Assembly (NCBI RefSeq): GCF_021917145.1
Contig: NC_061071.1
Span: 6,900,080-6,964,079 of the forward strand
Direction: 5' to 3'
Source: Hypomesus transpacificus
Taxonomy: Eukaryota; Chordata; Actinopteri; Osmeriformes; Osmeridae
DNA length: 64,000 nucleotides
A model generated the notes under the pieces. It saw only the letters and a program-made list of their open reading frames with translations. It made no database searches and was not told the origin of the DNA. Positions 1 through 28,802 of this stretch are shown piece by piece (position 1 is the stretch's first letter; each line of letters begins with the position of its first letter). The position numbers and the translations under genes are program-made.

Positions 1-3000
1 AGAGGAAGCGCGGCCCCCGGACGCCCCCCCCCACCCTGAAGGAGCCCCCGCCGGCCCACCGCGCAGCTGGAGCGACCACAGAGCCCCCCTCGCTGCCTCC
101 CTTAAAAATGGACGCCAACTTCAGCGACTGGTCCGATGAGGACGTCCTGGAGCGCGGCGGGGAGCCCGCGGCCCCCCCGGCCCCCGTGGAGAGGCCCCCC
201 GTGGAGCCCCTCCCCAGGAGGACCGGCCCCAGGGGAGGAGGGGGCAGGGTCAACTCCCTCCCCATCGCCCCCCTGCTGCCCCAGGAGCCCCCCATGCTGC
301 TCCCCACCCTGCCCCCCCAGCCCCTCATGTCCCAGCCCCTGCTCCGCAAGCCCCCGCCCGAGCAGAAACGCAGCAGCAGCATTGGCAGCAACCAGAGCCG
401 CGCCTCCGTCCGCCGCCTGCGCTCGCCCTCCAACGAGTCGGCCCACCGCGAGGAGCCCCAGCAGGGGCCACGCTCCAGGAGGGGGCGCATGCAGGGGGGC
501 AACTCCCGCGACCGGGAGAGGGAGCGCGAGAGGGACCGGGAGAGGGAGCGCGAGCGGGAGAGGCCCCCGGTGACCGAGCCCCCCGCTGGGGAGAGGAAGT
601 CTCGCATGGACCAACTGAGGAGAGGGGAGCCCAGCCGCAGCACCTCCTCAGGTACTGAACACCTCTGTCTCTCTCTCTCTCTGTACACACTGACCAGCCT
701 AGTCAGCACGCTAGCTGCGAATCCTGTTTAAATGATTAAATAAAATACAAATTGTCTTCTATAAAACAGATTATTTTTGAATGAATTTATGTTTTTATGT
801 AAAACACATTTTCCGCCTGATCGGTGATTTTTCTCATTGCCGAGTCTCTGTAGGTCTCTCTCTAGGAGCTTTTCAGTTGCCTCATGTCTGGTTGTGATGT
901 CCCCCCCTCCTGTAGACCGGCAGGACTCGCGCAGCCACAGCTCCAGACGCAGCTCCCCCGACTCGGAGCGGCAGGCGCGCTCCCGCGCCGGCTCCTACGA
1001 CAGCCGGGAGAGGGAGCGCGAGAGGGAGAGGGAGCGCGAGCGGGAGCAGTTTGAGAGGGAGCGAGAGAGGAAGGACCTGAGACAGCAGCAGCAACAACAA
1101 CAACAGCAACAACAACAACAGCAGCAGCAACAGGCTCCCCTCCTGCCCCAGCCTCCGCAGCAGAGAGACTGGGAGGTCGACCCCCGAGAGCGCGGCGGGG
1201 GGCGGGGCCTGATGATGCGAGGCCTCAGGGAGCGAGACCTGCGCGAGCGCGAGCGCCTCCTCTCCGAGGGGCTCCTGCAGCACGAGCGGGAGCGCGGCGA
1301 GCGCATGCTGCCCATGGACCTCCAGCCACACGGGGAGCCCAAGGGCCGGGACCTCCTCAGGCAGGACCGGAGCGACTACGAGCCCCTGCTGCCGCGGGAA
1401 GCCTTCGGGATGGACTGCGACAAGCCCGGCAACAGCCACCACGGGCCGGGGGAGCAGCGGGAGCCAGAGAAGAAGGACGACGTCGACGGTAAGAGGAACG
1501 GCAACCCACACCGCTTCCTGTTCCGCGCATGCAGTTCCGCCGGCTAACGTACGCCCGCGTTCCCTGTCTCGTTCCCGTTCCCAGCGGAGGAGGACGACGC
1601 CAAGGTGGACGACGCCCAGTCTGTGGTGTCCGGCGGCGAGGAGTACGAACCGATCAGCGACGACGAGCTGGACGAGATCTTGGCGGACAGCGCCCAGAAG
1701 AAAGAGGATCACCAGGACGACGAGAAACCTTCAGGTACCTATTGACCTATCGCTAAGCCCCGCCCCTCAAACACAAACGTGCCAGTTTAGTAACAGCTGC
1801 ACTCGGACATCTTCAGTTTACAACTCCATAGAGTAGCATTAGCATGTTTTATCGGGGTTTGTTGTAATTTAAGTGTTAAAAAAATAAATAAACGGTGTGC
1901 ACGGGGTAAATGCAACACTGATACGAGGTGTCATGAGAGGATGGGCAATGGGGTATGTTTCATCCCATTTCCCAAAACAAGACGGGGCCAAATGTCTCCG
2001 GTGGATGAAGCTGTGTGGCACACCACAGTCAACTCAACGTAACAAAGAGATGAACAAGGATGTCATCACATTATTGTCATTGACAGTACCGGCTTACTTC
2101 ACCACTGATGTTATGCTAGGCTTAGGCAAGTTATCTCTGGTTAAAACTAGCTAACGTTATTACGTATATCACTAGCTAGAGGTATGGCCAACCCTGGTCC
2201 TCGAGAGCCTCAGTCCTGCATGTTTTAGATGTTTCCCTGCTCCAGCACACCTGATTCAAATGAATGGTCGTTATCCAAGCCTGAGAATGACCGTTTATTT
2301 GAATCAGGTGTGCTGGAGCAGGGAAACATCTAAAACATGCAGGACTGAGGCTCTCGAGGACCAGGGTTGGCCACCCCTGAGCTAGATGGTTAGGACACTG
2401 TCCTGTCAGGGACAGGGTAATGCTAGTGAATAAACTCATAAACGTAGGTTTACATCTCAGTGCCTCTCCAGATAAGTTAAATGAACTGAAGGTAAATGAA
2501 TACCCTGCGGTGCATGAACACTGCTGGTCTTGGATGTTATCCTGAATCGTGATGACAGTGAGATGAGGGTTCTCCGTCTTGCATTGAGATCTGTTAATTC
2601 TCGCCTCCAATTTAAGTTTGTCATCCACCATATCTACTTTTAAATTCTGCATGCATCCCTCCATTGCATAATTAAGTCCCTTTTGACGGCTAAAACTCTG
2701 GTCAGCTGCGATAGCTTGTCCGAGTTAGCAACAGTAACCAAGCGGGGAGGGGCTTAGCGATGGGTGAATTACACGCGTCGCACCAAGGCGTACGCTAACG
2801 ACACACGGACGCTGGTGACGTAACTCAAACCCTGGTGTCTGTCCCCCCACACCCCCAGGTCCCCTGGACGTGATTGACGTGGACTGGTCCAGCCTGATGC
2901 CCAAGCAGAAGCAGGAGCCGCGGGCGGCGGGGGCAGCCCTGCTGAGGTTCACCCCGGGCGCCGTGCTCCTCCGGGCGGGCGTGTCCAAGCGCCTGGCGGG

Positions 3001-3894
3001 GCCCGAGCTCCTGGAGCAAGTGAGGGAGGTCTGCAAAAAGGAGCTGGAGGACCCGAAAGGTGAGAGCCGCGGAGAGCCAGAGCTGCGTTTGGGGTTCGTT
3101 TGCAGTCGAGTCCAAACGTCTGAGACCACGTTGAACATTGGAATGCGGGGGGGGGGGGGGGGGGGGGGGGGGGGGAATTGAAGACTGAGAAAGACGAGCA
3201 TTCTGTGACATCACAATCTTTTCAAGTATAGTAGTAGAGTTTCAAGTATAGTAGTAGACCAGTGGTCTCTGGTTTTTGGACCCTACTATATATACATTGT
3301 TCTGTGTTTAGTTGTACATTCAGAATTTCATTTATCTCGGCTCAAGCCGCCAGTCTGACTCGACAGCCTTATTCCGACAGATGCCGAAAAGCTGTTTGAG
3401 CACGACCTGGGAGCCTTGAACATGGCTGCCCTGAAGAGGAAGGTGGAGAGGGCGGGCCTGCTGAGGAACCTAGGCCCCTGCTGCAAGGCCCTGTGTGCCC
3501 GCAGGGACATCGCCATCCGCAGGCAGCTGCTGAAGAACGAAAAGGTTCGTCCTGGCAAGCATTTGATCTCACTGCACCCCCCCCAACACGTGCACAACAA
3601 ATGTAAACCTGGTGAAGGAGTCAGTGTGTTTTCCCTAACTCTGCTGATGCCTTCCTCTCTCCCTCCCTCCAGGGCCTGACCAAGCAGATGTACCCCAGTG
3701 TTCCTGTGGTGGACAATGAGCTGCTGCAGCTGAGCGTGCGTCTCTTCAAGAAGACCGTGGCCAGTCAGGCAGCAGGCCAGGACAAGCTGGACTCCGGCCC
3801 GCCAGCCACCACTGCACCAGCTGCAGCTACGGCGGCGGCAGCTGCCGTGGTGGTTGACAAGCCCAGCGCCCAGCCGGAGGTGTGCGTCTCCTGA
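1..3894 (+). CDS. zc3h13: ZC3H13, C-terminal part (gene enters from the left edge)
   Basis: ZC3H13 is the large nuclear scaffold of the m6A methyltransferase-associated complex (WTAP, VIRMA, HAKAI). The window holds its 3' coding exons: <1-651, 916-1488, 1585-1734, 2859-3059, 3381-3544 and 3673-3894 (TGA). All have GT-AG borders and their phases add up. The frame is open through base 3, so the Met at 108 is internal. Visible parts are a segment with DANFSDWSDEDVLER, long Arg-Glu/Arg-Asp charged repeats, a run of about 17 Gln (1083-1133), an acidic SGGEEYEPISDDELDEIL motif, and the conserved C-terminal domain with DVIDVDWSSLMPK and ALNMAALKRKVERAGLL. These match the C-terminus of ZC3H13 as I know it. 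The CCCH finger would be upstream, outside the window. The 1.1-kb intron 1735-2858 carries a small palindromic transposon. The gene assignment is strong; exact exon usage is inferred from splice signals. Confidence 0.9.
1083..1133 (+). repeat. CAG/CAA repeat encoding polyglutamine in zc3h13
   Basis: A mixed CAG/CAA run encodes about 17 consecutive Gln within the Arg/Glu-rich region. The CAA interruptions should make it more stable than a pure CAG tract. It also creates spurious Leu-rich and Cys-rich open frames on the opposite strand. Confidence 0.9.
2182..2379. mobile_element. Palindromic hAT-like MITE, copy 1 (zc3h13 intron)
   Basis: The two halves are near-perfect reverse complements around a short centre at about 2280. 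Each half holds ccaaccctggtcctcgag, then a tract with gcatgttttagatgtttccc and a tract with ctgattcaaatgaatgg. Flanks read agctagag (2174-2181) and agctagat (2380-2387), an 8-bp target duplication with one mismatch, as expected for hAT elements. The left terminal bases are damaged. It has no coding capacity. Two further copies lie at 40421 and 54989. Confidence 0.85.
3147..3175. repeat. Poly(G) tract, 29 nt
   Basis: An uninterrupted run of 29 G in the zc3h13 intron just after exon 2859-3059. It is one of many long C/G homopolymers in the window. Its true length is uncertain in any assembly. Confidence 0.85.
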
Positions 3895-5471
3895 GGGAAT
3901 GGGCTTAGTGAGTTAAAGCATGAAACAGCTAAGCCCCCCCCCCCCCCCCCCCCGCCCCATAACCCCCTCCTCTAGCTCCATCTCCATACCTAGCCTTCTT
4001 TAACATCGGGAGAAAAAACGAATGGAAAATGCTGAAACTTTCACAAAAGTCAGTGCTTATCATTTTGGAAGCTTGATCTTCGAGTAAAGCGCCATAGAGA
4101 CTACTGGATATTCTAGCCTATGGTGAGATAGTGGCCTTGTACGTTGAACTAATCAATAATTGACAGGAGAGACATACACACATATGCCCGGAATGATGCC
4201 AGTTATTTCGTGCTATTTTTATGTTTTAGAGCAGCTTTTTAATTGTCAGGTCCCCATTTATAATGAAGTTGCTGGTTTGGTTTGTTTCTTATGTTGTGCA
4301 TTGGCTAAGAAAAACTGTGCATTAAAATGGTTAGCTGTTCATTTGTAACGGGTCCTATCTTTGCTTTGTATGAGTCATGCTAATTTTTCATGGACGTGTC
4401 CAGCTTGTTTTTTTTCTTTCTATGTACATGTTTATGTCATTGGATCATCAGGTAATCTGCTGTCCAGATACTGTGAAAACCTGGCGAGCCTTCAATTAAT
4501 GTTTTCCATGAACCACTACCGAACTATTCCATCCTGAATTTGTTTTTCTTACCTCATGAGTTCGACATACTTTCAAAGTACCACCTCACATGAATGTATT
4601 TGTGTCATGGAGTGATTGGGCAATGTTTTTGAAGGATGAACTGTATTGTTAATGACTGATGTGGAACCAGTACATTAGAGGTTGTGAGACAAACCAATCT
4701 GGTCCACCACCGCACCCTGTGGCCAAACAAACTTGCACTCACCGTATGCATGCATGCATGCTATGTTGACTGGTTTTGGATCAATGACTGAAGGGACAGA
4801 CTGATCTAATTGACATAATCCACTAGAAACTGTATGTCTGGGTGTACAGACTGGGTTATACAAGTCAACAAACCTGCAACATGGGTGGGTGGAAGGAGGC
4901 ATTTGAGGACACAAGCTGAACTTCACAAGGAGCACTGGGTTCAATTCTTCACCTGCTGTCTGCTGGTAAATCGCCTGTGTGGCTTACATGAAAAACACAG
5001 ACTCTGGACTTCAACTCCCAGAACCACTACTGTGTCTGTGAACGCTTGCAGGCATACATTTTTTGGCATGGTAAAAATGAATGTTGGTTCAACGTCTCTG
5101 TTACTGTAAAATTCTGCATAAACGGACAATACAATGAAATCATTGAAATGAAAACTGACAGAGCAAAGCCTTATGTTTACTTTCCTACTCCAATGCATGA
5201 TATTTGTTTGAATTGCCATCCTCCACTTGGTCAGCTAAGGTAGGTTTAGATTAAATATATTAAATTGTTAATGTCAAAATATATAGTTTTGTAAAGATAT
5301 GTAGGTCAATGTTGTTTATTTGACCGTCATAGATTACGTTTTATCGAACACTGGCCACAGGACCTTCCACGAACTTTTATCGGCAATAGGAACCTAAAAG
5401 TCGGCATTTGTTGTCGGAGGTGTGGCAAGTAACGGACCCACTTCCTTTACCCATAATCCTTCCGCCTAATA
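3895..5471. other. zc3h13 3' UTR and zc3h13-rpl31 intergenic DNA
   Basis: The 3' UTR of zc3h13 starts at 3895 and includes a 20-nt poly(C) run (3934-3953). An ATTAAA variant polyadenylation hexamer sits at 4321-4326. The transcript end was not resolved with confidence. No convincing gene or transposon was seen in the rest; the short open frames at 4675-5243 resemble no family I recognise and lack splice-site support. Confidence 0.5.
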
Positions 5472-5499
5472 ACTTCCTTTCTGTCAATTTCCTTTGAAA
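5472..5499 (+). promoter_or_regulatory. Probable rpl31 first exon with TOP-like start
   Basis: Pyrimidine-rich sequence (cttcctttctgtcaatttcc) is followed by a good donor, gtaagttt, about 680 bp upstream of the coding exon. Ribosomal protein genes usually begin transcription in an oligopyrimidine tract and often have a non-coding first exon. The exact cap site is inferred. Confidence 0.45.
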
Positions 5500-6153
5500 G
5501 TAAGTTTTCGTATTTCAAAATCCTCATACAATCTAATGCCATCCTGCTATATCTGTGCTTTGAATAAGTATATTTACGGTCCCAATCCATCCCTATGTTA
5601 CTCATTATACGTTGGACGATAATTTGAAGTGTTTCTTTCCATCGATGTAGTTAGCAATAAGATTCAAATTGACAAACCTTTTTAGGAGTGACATTAGCCC
5701 AGTGGAACACGCTCAAGCCATCAGTGTTTGTGATAGACGTGGTATGCAAAGATGAAAGAACAAGTTATTTGTTGAAATAAGACATTTAATAGTGACAGGA
5801 TGTATATCTCCATCTTGACTATGTCTGGGGCACCACCATTGTGTGCTTTATACCTAGCTAGCTAACAGTTAGCTAATGCTACTTGGCTAGGCATTTCATT
5901 TCAATCATTTCAATTGAAAGGTGGCTCGTTGGCTAAATTGATTGGTGTCTACGGGTTAGAAGGCAAACGAGGCAATGTTCATACAAGGGCGTGGATGAAA
6001 ATTGTTTAGACACTTACATTGCAATAAATGGTGTATAGGTATGTACACATGACGATGTGGAATGGATACGGATAAATCAGTAGACCGCTCGAGCGAGAAA
6101 ACCTTGCTAACCCAACCACTGTATTGGCAACCTGTAAACCCAAATAGTCTTAA

Positions 6154-7059
<906 letters not shown>

Positions 7060-7078
7060 GTGTCCCCTCTGAGAGTGG

Positions 7079-7084
7079 AATAAA
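7079..7084 (+). terminator. rpl31 polyadenylation signal
   Basis: AATAAA 20 bp downstream of the rpl31 stop codon, the expected place for a ribosomal protein gene. Confidence 0.85.
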
Positions 7085-7156
7085 TGTACAAAAAAGATAT
7101 CTGCCTCCTGTCTTTATTGACATGACTAACAGCTTTGGTCAATGTTTGCTGTGATC

Positions 7157-8046
7157 TAGGGCTGCAACAACGAATCGATTAAAATCGATTATTAAAAGCG
7201 TTGGCAACGAATTTCATAATCGATTCGTTGTGTCGCGCGATTATTAAACCACTCAATATGTTGCGGGGATGTTTGAGTATAAAAAAAAAAGTTACGTTGA
7301 GCGCGGAGCGGAGGTAGAACAAAGGCCATCGGAGAGACGCTGTTGAGTAACGTTCTGAAGCACATAGCGGAGGCAGAGAAATTAGTACAACCCAAGTCAT
7401 CCAAGGTGTGGGAGCATTTCACACTAAATACATCGAAACAGTGTGTTAATTGACCGAGGTGAAGTTCGTTTCATATTCGACATTCGTCTCTCATTCGGAA
7501 GACGCTACTTGGCAGCATCGCGTTAGGGACTGGGTGAAAACAACCCATACCATTTTGAAAAATGTAGACTTCTATAATATTTTTAGGAATATAGACACCA
7601 GAGTTCCTTAACGATGTCTGGTATACGTCCACAGCCTTTACTTTTCCACGAAGTTTCAAATAAAATGATAGAAAATCACTAATCTTTGAAAATAGCTTAA
7701 TCCTCAAATCTAAATTTTTTTCAAAATGGTGTCAAATCTTAAATATACACCAGATTACTCTAATAGTCTGGCCTACTTCCACAACCTTTCAATTTTCAAT
7801 AGTTTTTAACAAAACTCAAATTGGTCATCTTGGAAAACAGCATTAAATCCACGTTAATATACATTTTTCAAAATTGTGTGCCTGTTTGTGCACATTCTTA
7901 AGATTTTTTTCACTGTGAATTTTGCACAGCCAATGCTGTTTTTGAATAAAGGGTTGGAAATTAATGCGTTTGTTTTTTATCCGATTCATCGAAAAAAGAA
8001 CTGACAGATTAATAGATTGTTAAAATAATCGTTAGTTGCAGCCCTA
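7157..8046. mobile_element. hAT-type element, 890 bp, non-autonomous, with BED-finger remnant
   Basis: Terminal inverted repeats tagggctgcaac.. and ..gttgcagcccta mark both ends. The flanking 8 bp are identical, ctgtgatc at 7149-7156 and again at 8047-8054, a perfect hAT-size target duplication. Inside on the + strand (about 7396-7452) a fragment reads SKVWEHFTLN followed soon by a stop, which resembles the start of a ZBED/BED zinc finger from a hAT transposase. No complete transposase remains; most of the interior is AT-rich and non-coding. Confidence 0.88.
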
Positions 8047-8054
8047 CTGTGATC

Positions 8055-9639
8055 ATTTCAAGGCTTTATTCTTGACGTGCTTCGATTTTTTTCTCATGTA
8101 TTGTCAAAGAAACATGATCATGTGTGTGGGCAAACTCAATTAAAACAATTTGATGTTTAAGTAATATAAGGGCGTGCTCTTAACTATTTTCCTACAGCTT
8201 GAAGATGCATTTATAAGGATTGGCACTAAGACGGTTTGAGTTAAGATGTCAGGTAAGATGTTATAGTGGGTGTGATAAAATGACATTGCCACGTGACTAA
8301 AATGTGAACTGGCTGCCTGGAAGTGTGTATCCTAGGGTGTTTGTACAGACAGAAAAACACCCAGTGTGCCCTGTTAAAACTCTCACCTTTTTTTTCCGAA
8401 CGTAAAGTAGCAGGTATCTGTTTCTCAAGTGTAGTGCACATGCGGTTCCTGATCCTTGTGTGAATGTGGCTATGCTCTGCATCATTAGACATCTCGAAAA
8501 GTGACATAATGCTCTCTCACAGTCTTGTTGATAATGTGTCTTTGTCAGCCATGCATTGTTAGTGACACAGTGAAACCCATTGTGCCTGACAAATGTTTTC
8601 CAGCTAGCCTATACAGTCTTCAATGAAAGAACGCATTGTTATACATTCATACACATTAAATTGAGTTTTATTGGGAACCATGCGGTAAGAGTGGACAACT
8701 ATTATATTGTGTCAAGCATGTCGCTTTATGACTGCATTATCATTTGTATTAACATTTGTGAACTTGGAAGTTAAAGTTCTAGTATCTCAAAACTTTAAGT
8801 CACAGCTTATGCAATATTGCTTTCGTCTTGCTTAAAGTTTAAACAGAAAATGTGATCATCGTCTGAGGGAAGGACTACATTGCATCACATCACATAATCA
8901 TACACAAAGAGGCTTTTCATTGCCCTGGTCCACGAGATGTCCATGATGTACTGCAAACATTTGAGCGCTAGGGGGCGACATGACCTTCAATGTTGTTGGG
9001 CGATGATTGGCGAATGCTGTACTCCATCACAACAGACTACAGGACACATCGAAAATGTCATCCGAGACGCTAGCTATATATCTAGTTAACATTACTGCGA
9101 TAGCTGCAACACAGCACATTCACATTTAAACGGTAAGACAATAGATATCGCTGCTATTTGCTTTTGAACAAAAAATGTAGCATCTTGCTGAAGTGCAGTC
9201 TAGTTTCCAGTTACCAAATAATTTGTAGAGGCAATGCCGGGGCGGCTGGACAGCTAACTAACTAACTGGCTAGCTTGTTAGCTCGTGTTAAAGTTAAACA
9301 TCTGTTTAGCTTGTGCGCTAGCGTATGGCTCTAACGAGGCAAGCTACTTTTACACATGTAAACGTTATTTTCTGTATTGACCTAGCAAATTGTACCAACG
9401 TAACGTAGCTAATGGATCTTGATTTCTAAATAGAAGGTAAAAGCTAACAAGATGAAACATGTTCATACATGCTTAAAATGCTCATACATACATCCAGTTT
9501 TTGCCATCTGTTGCTAACCCTCCACGTATTTTTTGCTAGCTAGAAATAGAAGTGATAACCTCAGAGTAGCTTTCGATGAAGCTTCCTCGCAACCATGAGT
9601 TTATCTGTCTTTTGCAATGTCAGTCAATCTTCTCTGCCT
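8055..9639. other. rpl31-chst10 intergenic DNA and chst10 upstream region
   Basis: No gene, RNA gene or clear transposon was seen. The last few hundred bases, about 8930-9640, should include the chst10 promoter and non-coding first exon(s). I could not fix a cap site. A plausible acceptor (ttctttag, about 9646) lies before the coding exon. Confidence 0.4.
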
Positions 9640-9678
9640 TCTTTAGCTAGGCAACTTCACTATTTTGATGGGCCACGG

Positions 9679-9696
9679 ATGATGTCCCACGGTTGA
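9679..9696 (+). promoter_or_regulatory. Short uORF overlapping the chst10 start codon (TGATG)
   Basis: ATG at 9679 opens a five-codon frame ending in TGA at 9694-9696, whose last A is the first base of the upstream chst10 ATG (9696-9698). A second tiny frame starts at 9668 and ends at 9682. If this exon starts near 9648, both lie in the 5' UTR. The TGATG overlap could permit termination-reinitiation, or scanning to the downstream ATG at 9708. Confidence 0.5.
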
Positions 9697-11260
9697 TGCC
9701 CCAAACGATGCGGCACCATTGGCTGCTCGTTGGGGCTTGCGGCTGGATGCTACTCATCCTAATGTTCGCCAGCAAATTCATCAATTTCAATTTGAGAGCC
9801 GCGGATGGTGAGTTAGTTAAGATGTCAGCTATATAGACACTGGCGGCCAGTTATGTATTGTCAGTACGGATTTGCGAAACCATAATGTAATACATGCCTG
9901 GACTCTGTTTCAGACTATGTGGAACAATCTGAGATGCAGAGCTGGACTCTGTCAGGGACCAAGATCATCAAATCCCCCTCCATGCAGAAGTCTGAAACAC
10001 AAGATGAGAAGCCATCAGACCTGGTAGGTCCATGACTCACATCACTAGAATGCAGCAGATTGCAACTCAGAGTGTGCTGCAGATGTCTCATGAAGGCAGT
10101 GTCTGTGTGTTTGTGTGTCAGACGGCTGAGCCGTCCTCCGCGGACCTCTCAGACTGGCGCTCTGTGGAAGCAAAGCGCCTGGAGCTGCTCTCGGCTGTGT
10201 GCAAGAACTCGACGCTCAGGAACCTCACTCACACCTCCATCAACAAGTTCGTCCTGGACCGCATCTTTGTATGCGACAAGCACAAGATCCTCTTCTGCCA
10301 GACCCCCAAAGTGGGGAACACTCAATGGAAAAAGGTCCTGATTGTTCTCAACGGTGAGTGTTTGCTTTCATGGTGTGACACTGCTTGATTGACTGAGGTC
10401 GGGGATGGCGAGTGTCCGATTGTCACGGTTCTTCTTTTGTCTCTCAGGAGTGTTCTCCACTGTGGATGAGATCCCAGAAAATCTGGTTCACGATCACGAG
10501 AAGAATGGCCTGCCTCGCCTCTCTTCTCTGAGTCAGGTGGAGATTACTGAAAGGTCAGAGTTCAAGTTTGAGCTCTCCTAATTTTGACCACAAAATGTCA
10601 GTTAGTCGTGTCACAACTAAGCACTTTCTACTTTGTTCAAACAGGATAATAAACAGTTAATGCATTCTGTAGCCTCAGCACTAACAAACAAATCGATTGA
10701 TCTCCAGATTAAACACCTACTTTAAATTCTTCATCGTGAGAGACCCTTTCGAGCGCCTCATCTCCGCCTTCAAGGACAAATTTGTGAAGAACCCCCGCTT
10801 TGAGCCCTGGTACAAGCACGACATTGCGCCCGCCATCATCCGCAAGTACCGCAAGAGCCACAGAGACAACGACGCGGCGGCCACGGGCCTGCGCTTCGAG
10901 GACTTTGTCCGTTACCTGGGCGACGTGCCCGGAAGGCGGCGCATGGACAGGCAGTTTGGCGAGCACGTCATCCATTGGGTGACGTACGCCGAGCTGTGCG
11001 CGCCTTGTGACATCACCTACAGCGTGGTGGGCCACCACGAGACCTTGGAGCGGGACGCTCCCTACATCCTCAAGGCTGCTGGGATCGAGCGCCTGGTGTC
11101 CTACCCCACCATCCCGCCAGGCATCACCCGCTACAACCAGACCAAGGTGGAGCACTACTTCTCAGACATCAGCAAGCGTGACATCAGGCGTCTCTTCGCC
11201 AGATATCAGGGGGACTTTGGCCTGTTTGGTTATCCCAGTCCAGACTTCCTAATGAACTGA
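9696..11260 (+). CDS. chst10: Carbohydrate sulfotransferase 10 (HNK-1 sulfotransferase)
   Basis: A Golgi type II membrane enzyme that transfers sulfate from PAPS to the terminal glucuronate of the HNK-1 glycan. The exons are 9696-9807, 9914-10023, 10122-10353, 10448-10553 and 10708-11260 (TGA), totalling 1113 bp and 370 aa; human is about 356 aa. An N-terminal hydrophobic anchor (HHWLLVGACGWMLLILMFAS) is followed by a variable stem. The 5'-phosphosulfate loop TPKVGNTQWKKVL lies near residue 140 and the 3'-phosphate motif FFIVRDPFERLISAF near residue 200. VSYPTIPPGITRYNQTKVEH and a C-terminal FGYPSPDFLMN close the protein. The in-frame Met at 9708 aligns better with the mammalian start, so 9696 may be only one of two starts. 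A 136-bp part of the last exon (11054-11189) is duplicated inverted in rpl31. Confidence 0.95.
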
Positions 11261-12404
<1,144 letters not shown>

Positions 12405-14196
12405 AATGTCTGTAAAAGCCCACTGGTGTCTTAGCAGCTGCAGTGTGTTACTGAATGATCCGAACTCTGTGAGTTCTAACCTTGGTGTTCCATGTCCTCG
12501 CATGATGTCCTGAAATCTGATCGCTCATGTGAAACTATCCAACAAGAATCAAAGCAACTGTCGGAACAATAGCTTCCTCGTGTTGGTGCTCAGAAATATG
12601 TTTCTCTGTCGTGACCCAGTTCTTTTTGATCATTCTACTCTGGGCCCATTCATTCAGTGGAGGCATGTGCCGCACACATGTTTGTGGTCTTCTGTTGGAG
12701 GGTTCATTTATTGAGGTTGTTTGTGTGCAGTGGACAAAGGATAACTGTCAGGCCTCCATGTGTTGCCACAAGGGGTGAGAGGGTCACGTGTGCTGCCTGT
12801 ACCCTGAGCAGAGCAGGTAACAGGTTGGACTGATGGACTAAGAACTACGGTGACGGTAGCGTTGTGGGTTAGGGTGGCAACGTTTTAGCAGCACGTTAGT
12901 GTGCTGCACATTGGTTTTAAATGATAACAGGCTTGTGGTGTGATTAATGATCATAAATTAGTATTATTCAGATTTCAGAGTATGTCTTATAGAGAAAAGC
13001 ACCCATCTCTTTTTTTTACAGCTGCTAAAAGTGTGTCCAAACAGTGTGTGAATAGAGCGCTGTCTGCAGCCTCCTTAAGGTGGGATGAGACTCGTCTTCC
13101 TCAAGCCACTTGAGTTGGCCCTAATATACCTATATCAACTATATGTGACTTGCTGTTGTTTTCTCTCAGAATTCTCCACATAAGCCTGTACAATAGTGTT
13201 ACCTATTCTGCAGTTTGCTAACGTTTTTGTAAAAATTAATTTGCATAATGTTAAGCTGTTTAATGTAAAGCACTCAGGGCTACACCGCATTGGCAAGTCA
13301 ATGCTACTGGCAGACTGCCTGTGTGCCCAGCGCCAGCGGCCTGTTAGCTTAATATAACTGACAGTTGACGACGGAAGGGATTTCAAATGTCTACAGTGCT
13401 TCTTGACCCGAACAGTATGATCAAATATGCAGTTATTTTCTGTTACACAACCTTTATCGTTACATAAACAGTCAGACTACCCAATGACTTTGCTCCCTCA
13501 AGTCACGTGCCACCCGATGTTACCAAACAGGCGCATCATAACTAGTTTGCCCTTATAGTTTAATTCCTGAATTTGACGTCGAGAGAGTGTGATTCAAATT
13601 CTGTTATTATGCCTATATACAAACCATCGGACCAGCAAAGTAAAAACGAGCAGCGTGCTGGCTGTTCATACAAGTTTAGTAATAGATCGAGGGAACAACT
13701 TTTGGGTTTTGGGCGAGTGTATGGGCGGGGTTACTGATTCGCCTGCCCAACTCTAGTTCAGAGATATAGGTCTAGACAGGCGTTATAACGAAACACTAGT
13801 GTCAGCGGCTATTTCTTTTCTACGACATTAGCTCGTTTTTACTCGTAATGCAAGGTTGTGTCAGTTGTCGGTGCTCACGTATTTATGCAGCATATAACAT
13901 GTTCGTGAAAATGCCTTGAAACGAAGGAAGTATAGCCTACTCGTTTTAAAGGATGTTATATCATCCGTGAGTGTAAGACTGCTGTTATACAAACTTCCAG
14001 TTTCACTGTGTCACGGTCTTACGTAGCTAAATTAACATGGAAAATTCGATTTGCAGCTGAATGAAATGGATGGAACTAAACACTTGCTTCGGTGTCCGGT
14101 CTGATCCTTACCTAGACTGAATCGATTAGATAGCTAGTAATTTGACTGACCCCTGAGCGTAACTGATTTGAGCGATTCTTCAGTTATATCACGAAA
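12405..14196. other. chst10-lonrf2 intergenic DNA and lonrf2 upstream region
   Basis: No gene or clear repeat was recognised in these 1.8 kb. The final few hundred bases should contain the lonrf2 promoter and 5' UTR. I see no canonical TATA box close to the start codon, and the cap site is unresolved. Confidence 0.4.
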
Positions 14197-28514
<14,318 letters not shown>

Positions 28515-28796
28515 CAAGATGTCCAACTATTCGGCGCAGTTGTTACTGAAAATGGACTTTCAGTCACTGAAATGATGCAAAGACTTCTTTGAACGGGGAC
28601 AGCTGGTGGATTACAGTTCCTTATGTTGTTCCGAGTATTCGTAGGGTGAGGATGTGAAACACCATTGTATATGTAAATACTGTGTCTTTGAATCAGTGCG
28701 TCCTTTAATCAAAACTGTGTGTCCTGTTGTACATGTTAAATGAGAGCCTTAAATTATTGTTATTCCAATTGTATATTTATATACTTACTATCACAC

Positions 28797-28802
28797 AATA
28801 AA
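28797..28802 (+). terminator. lonrf2 polyadenylation signal
   Basis: AATAAA about 280 bp after the lonrf2 stop codon, in AT-rich sequence. This gives a short 3' UTR. Confidence 0.75.

Noticed and set aside
882..1712. 276-codon minus-strand frame opposite zc3h13
   Set aside because: A shadow of Arg/Glu- and Gln-rich coding sequence, giving Leu-rich low-complexity peptide with no family resemblance. It spans zc3h13 splice sites.
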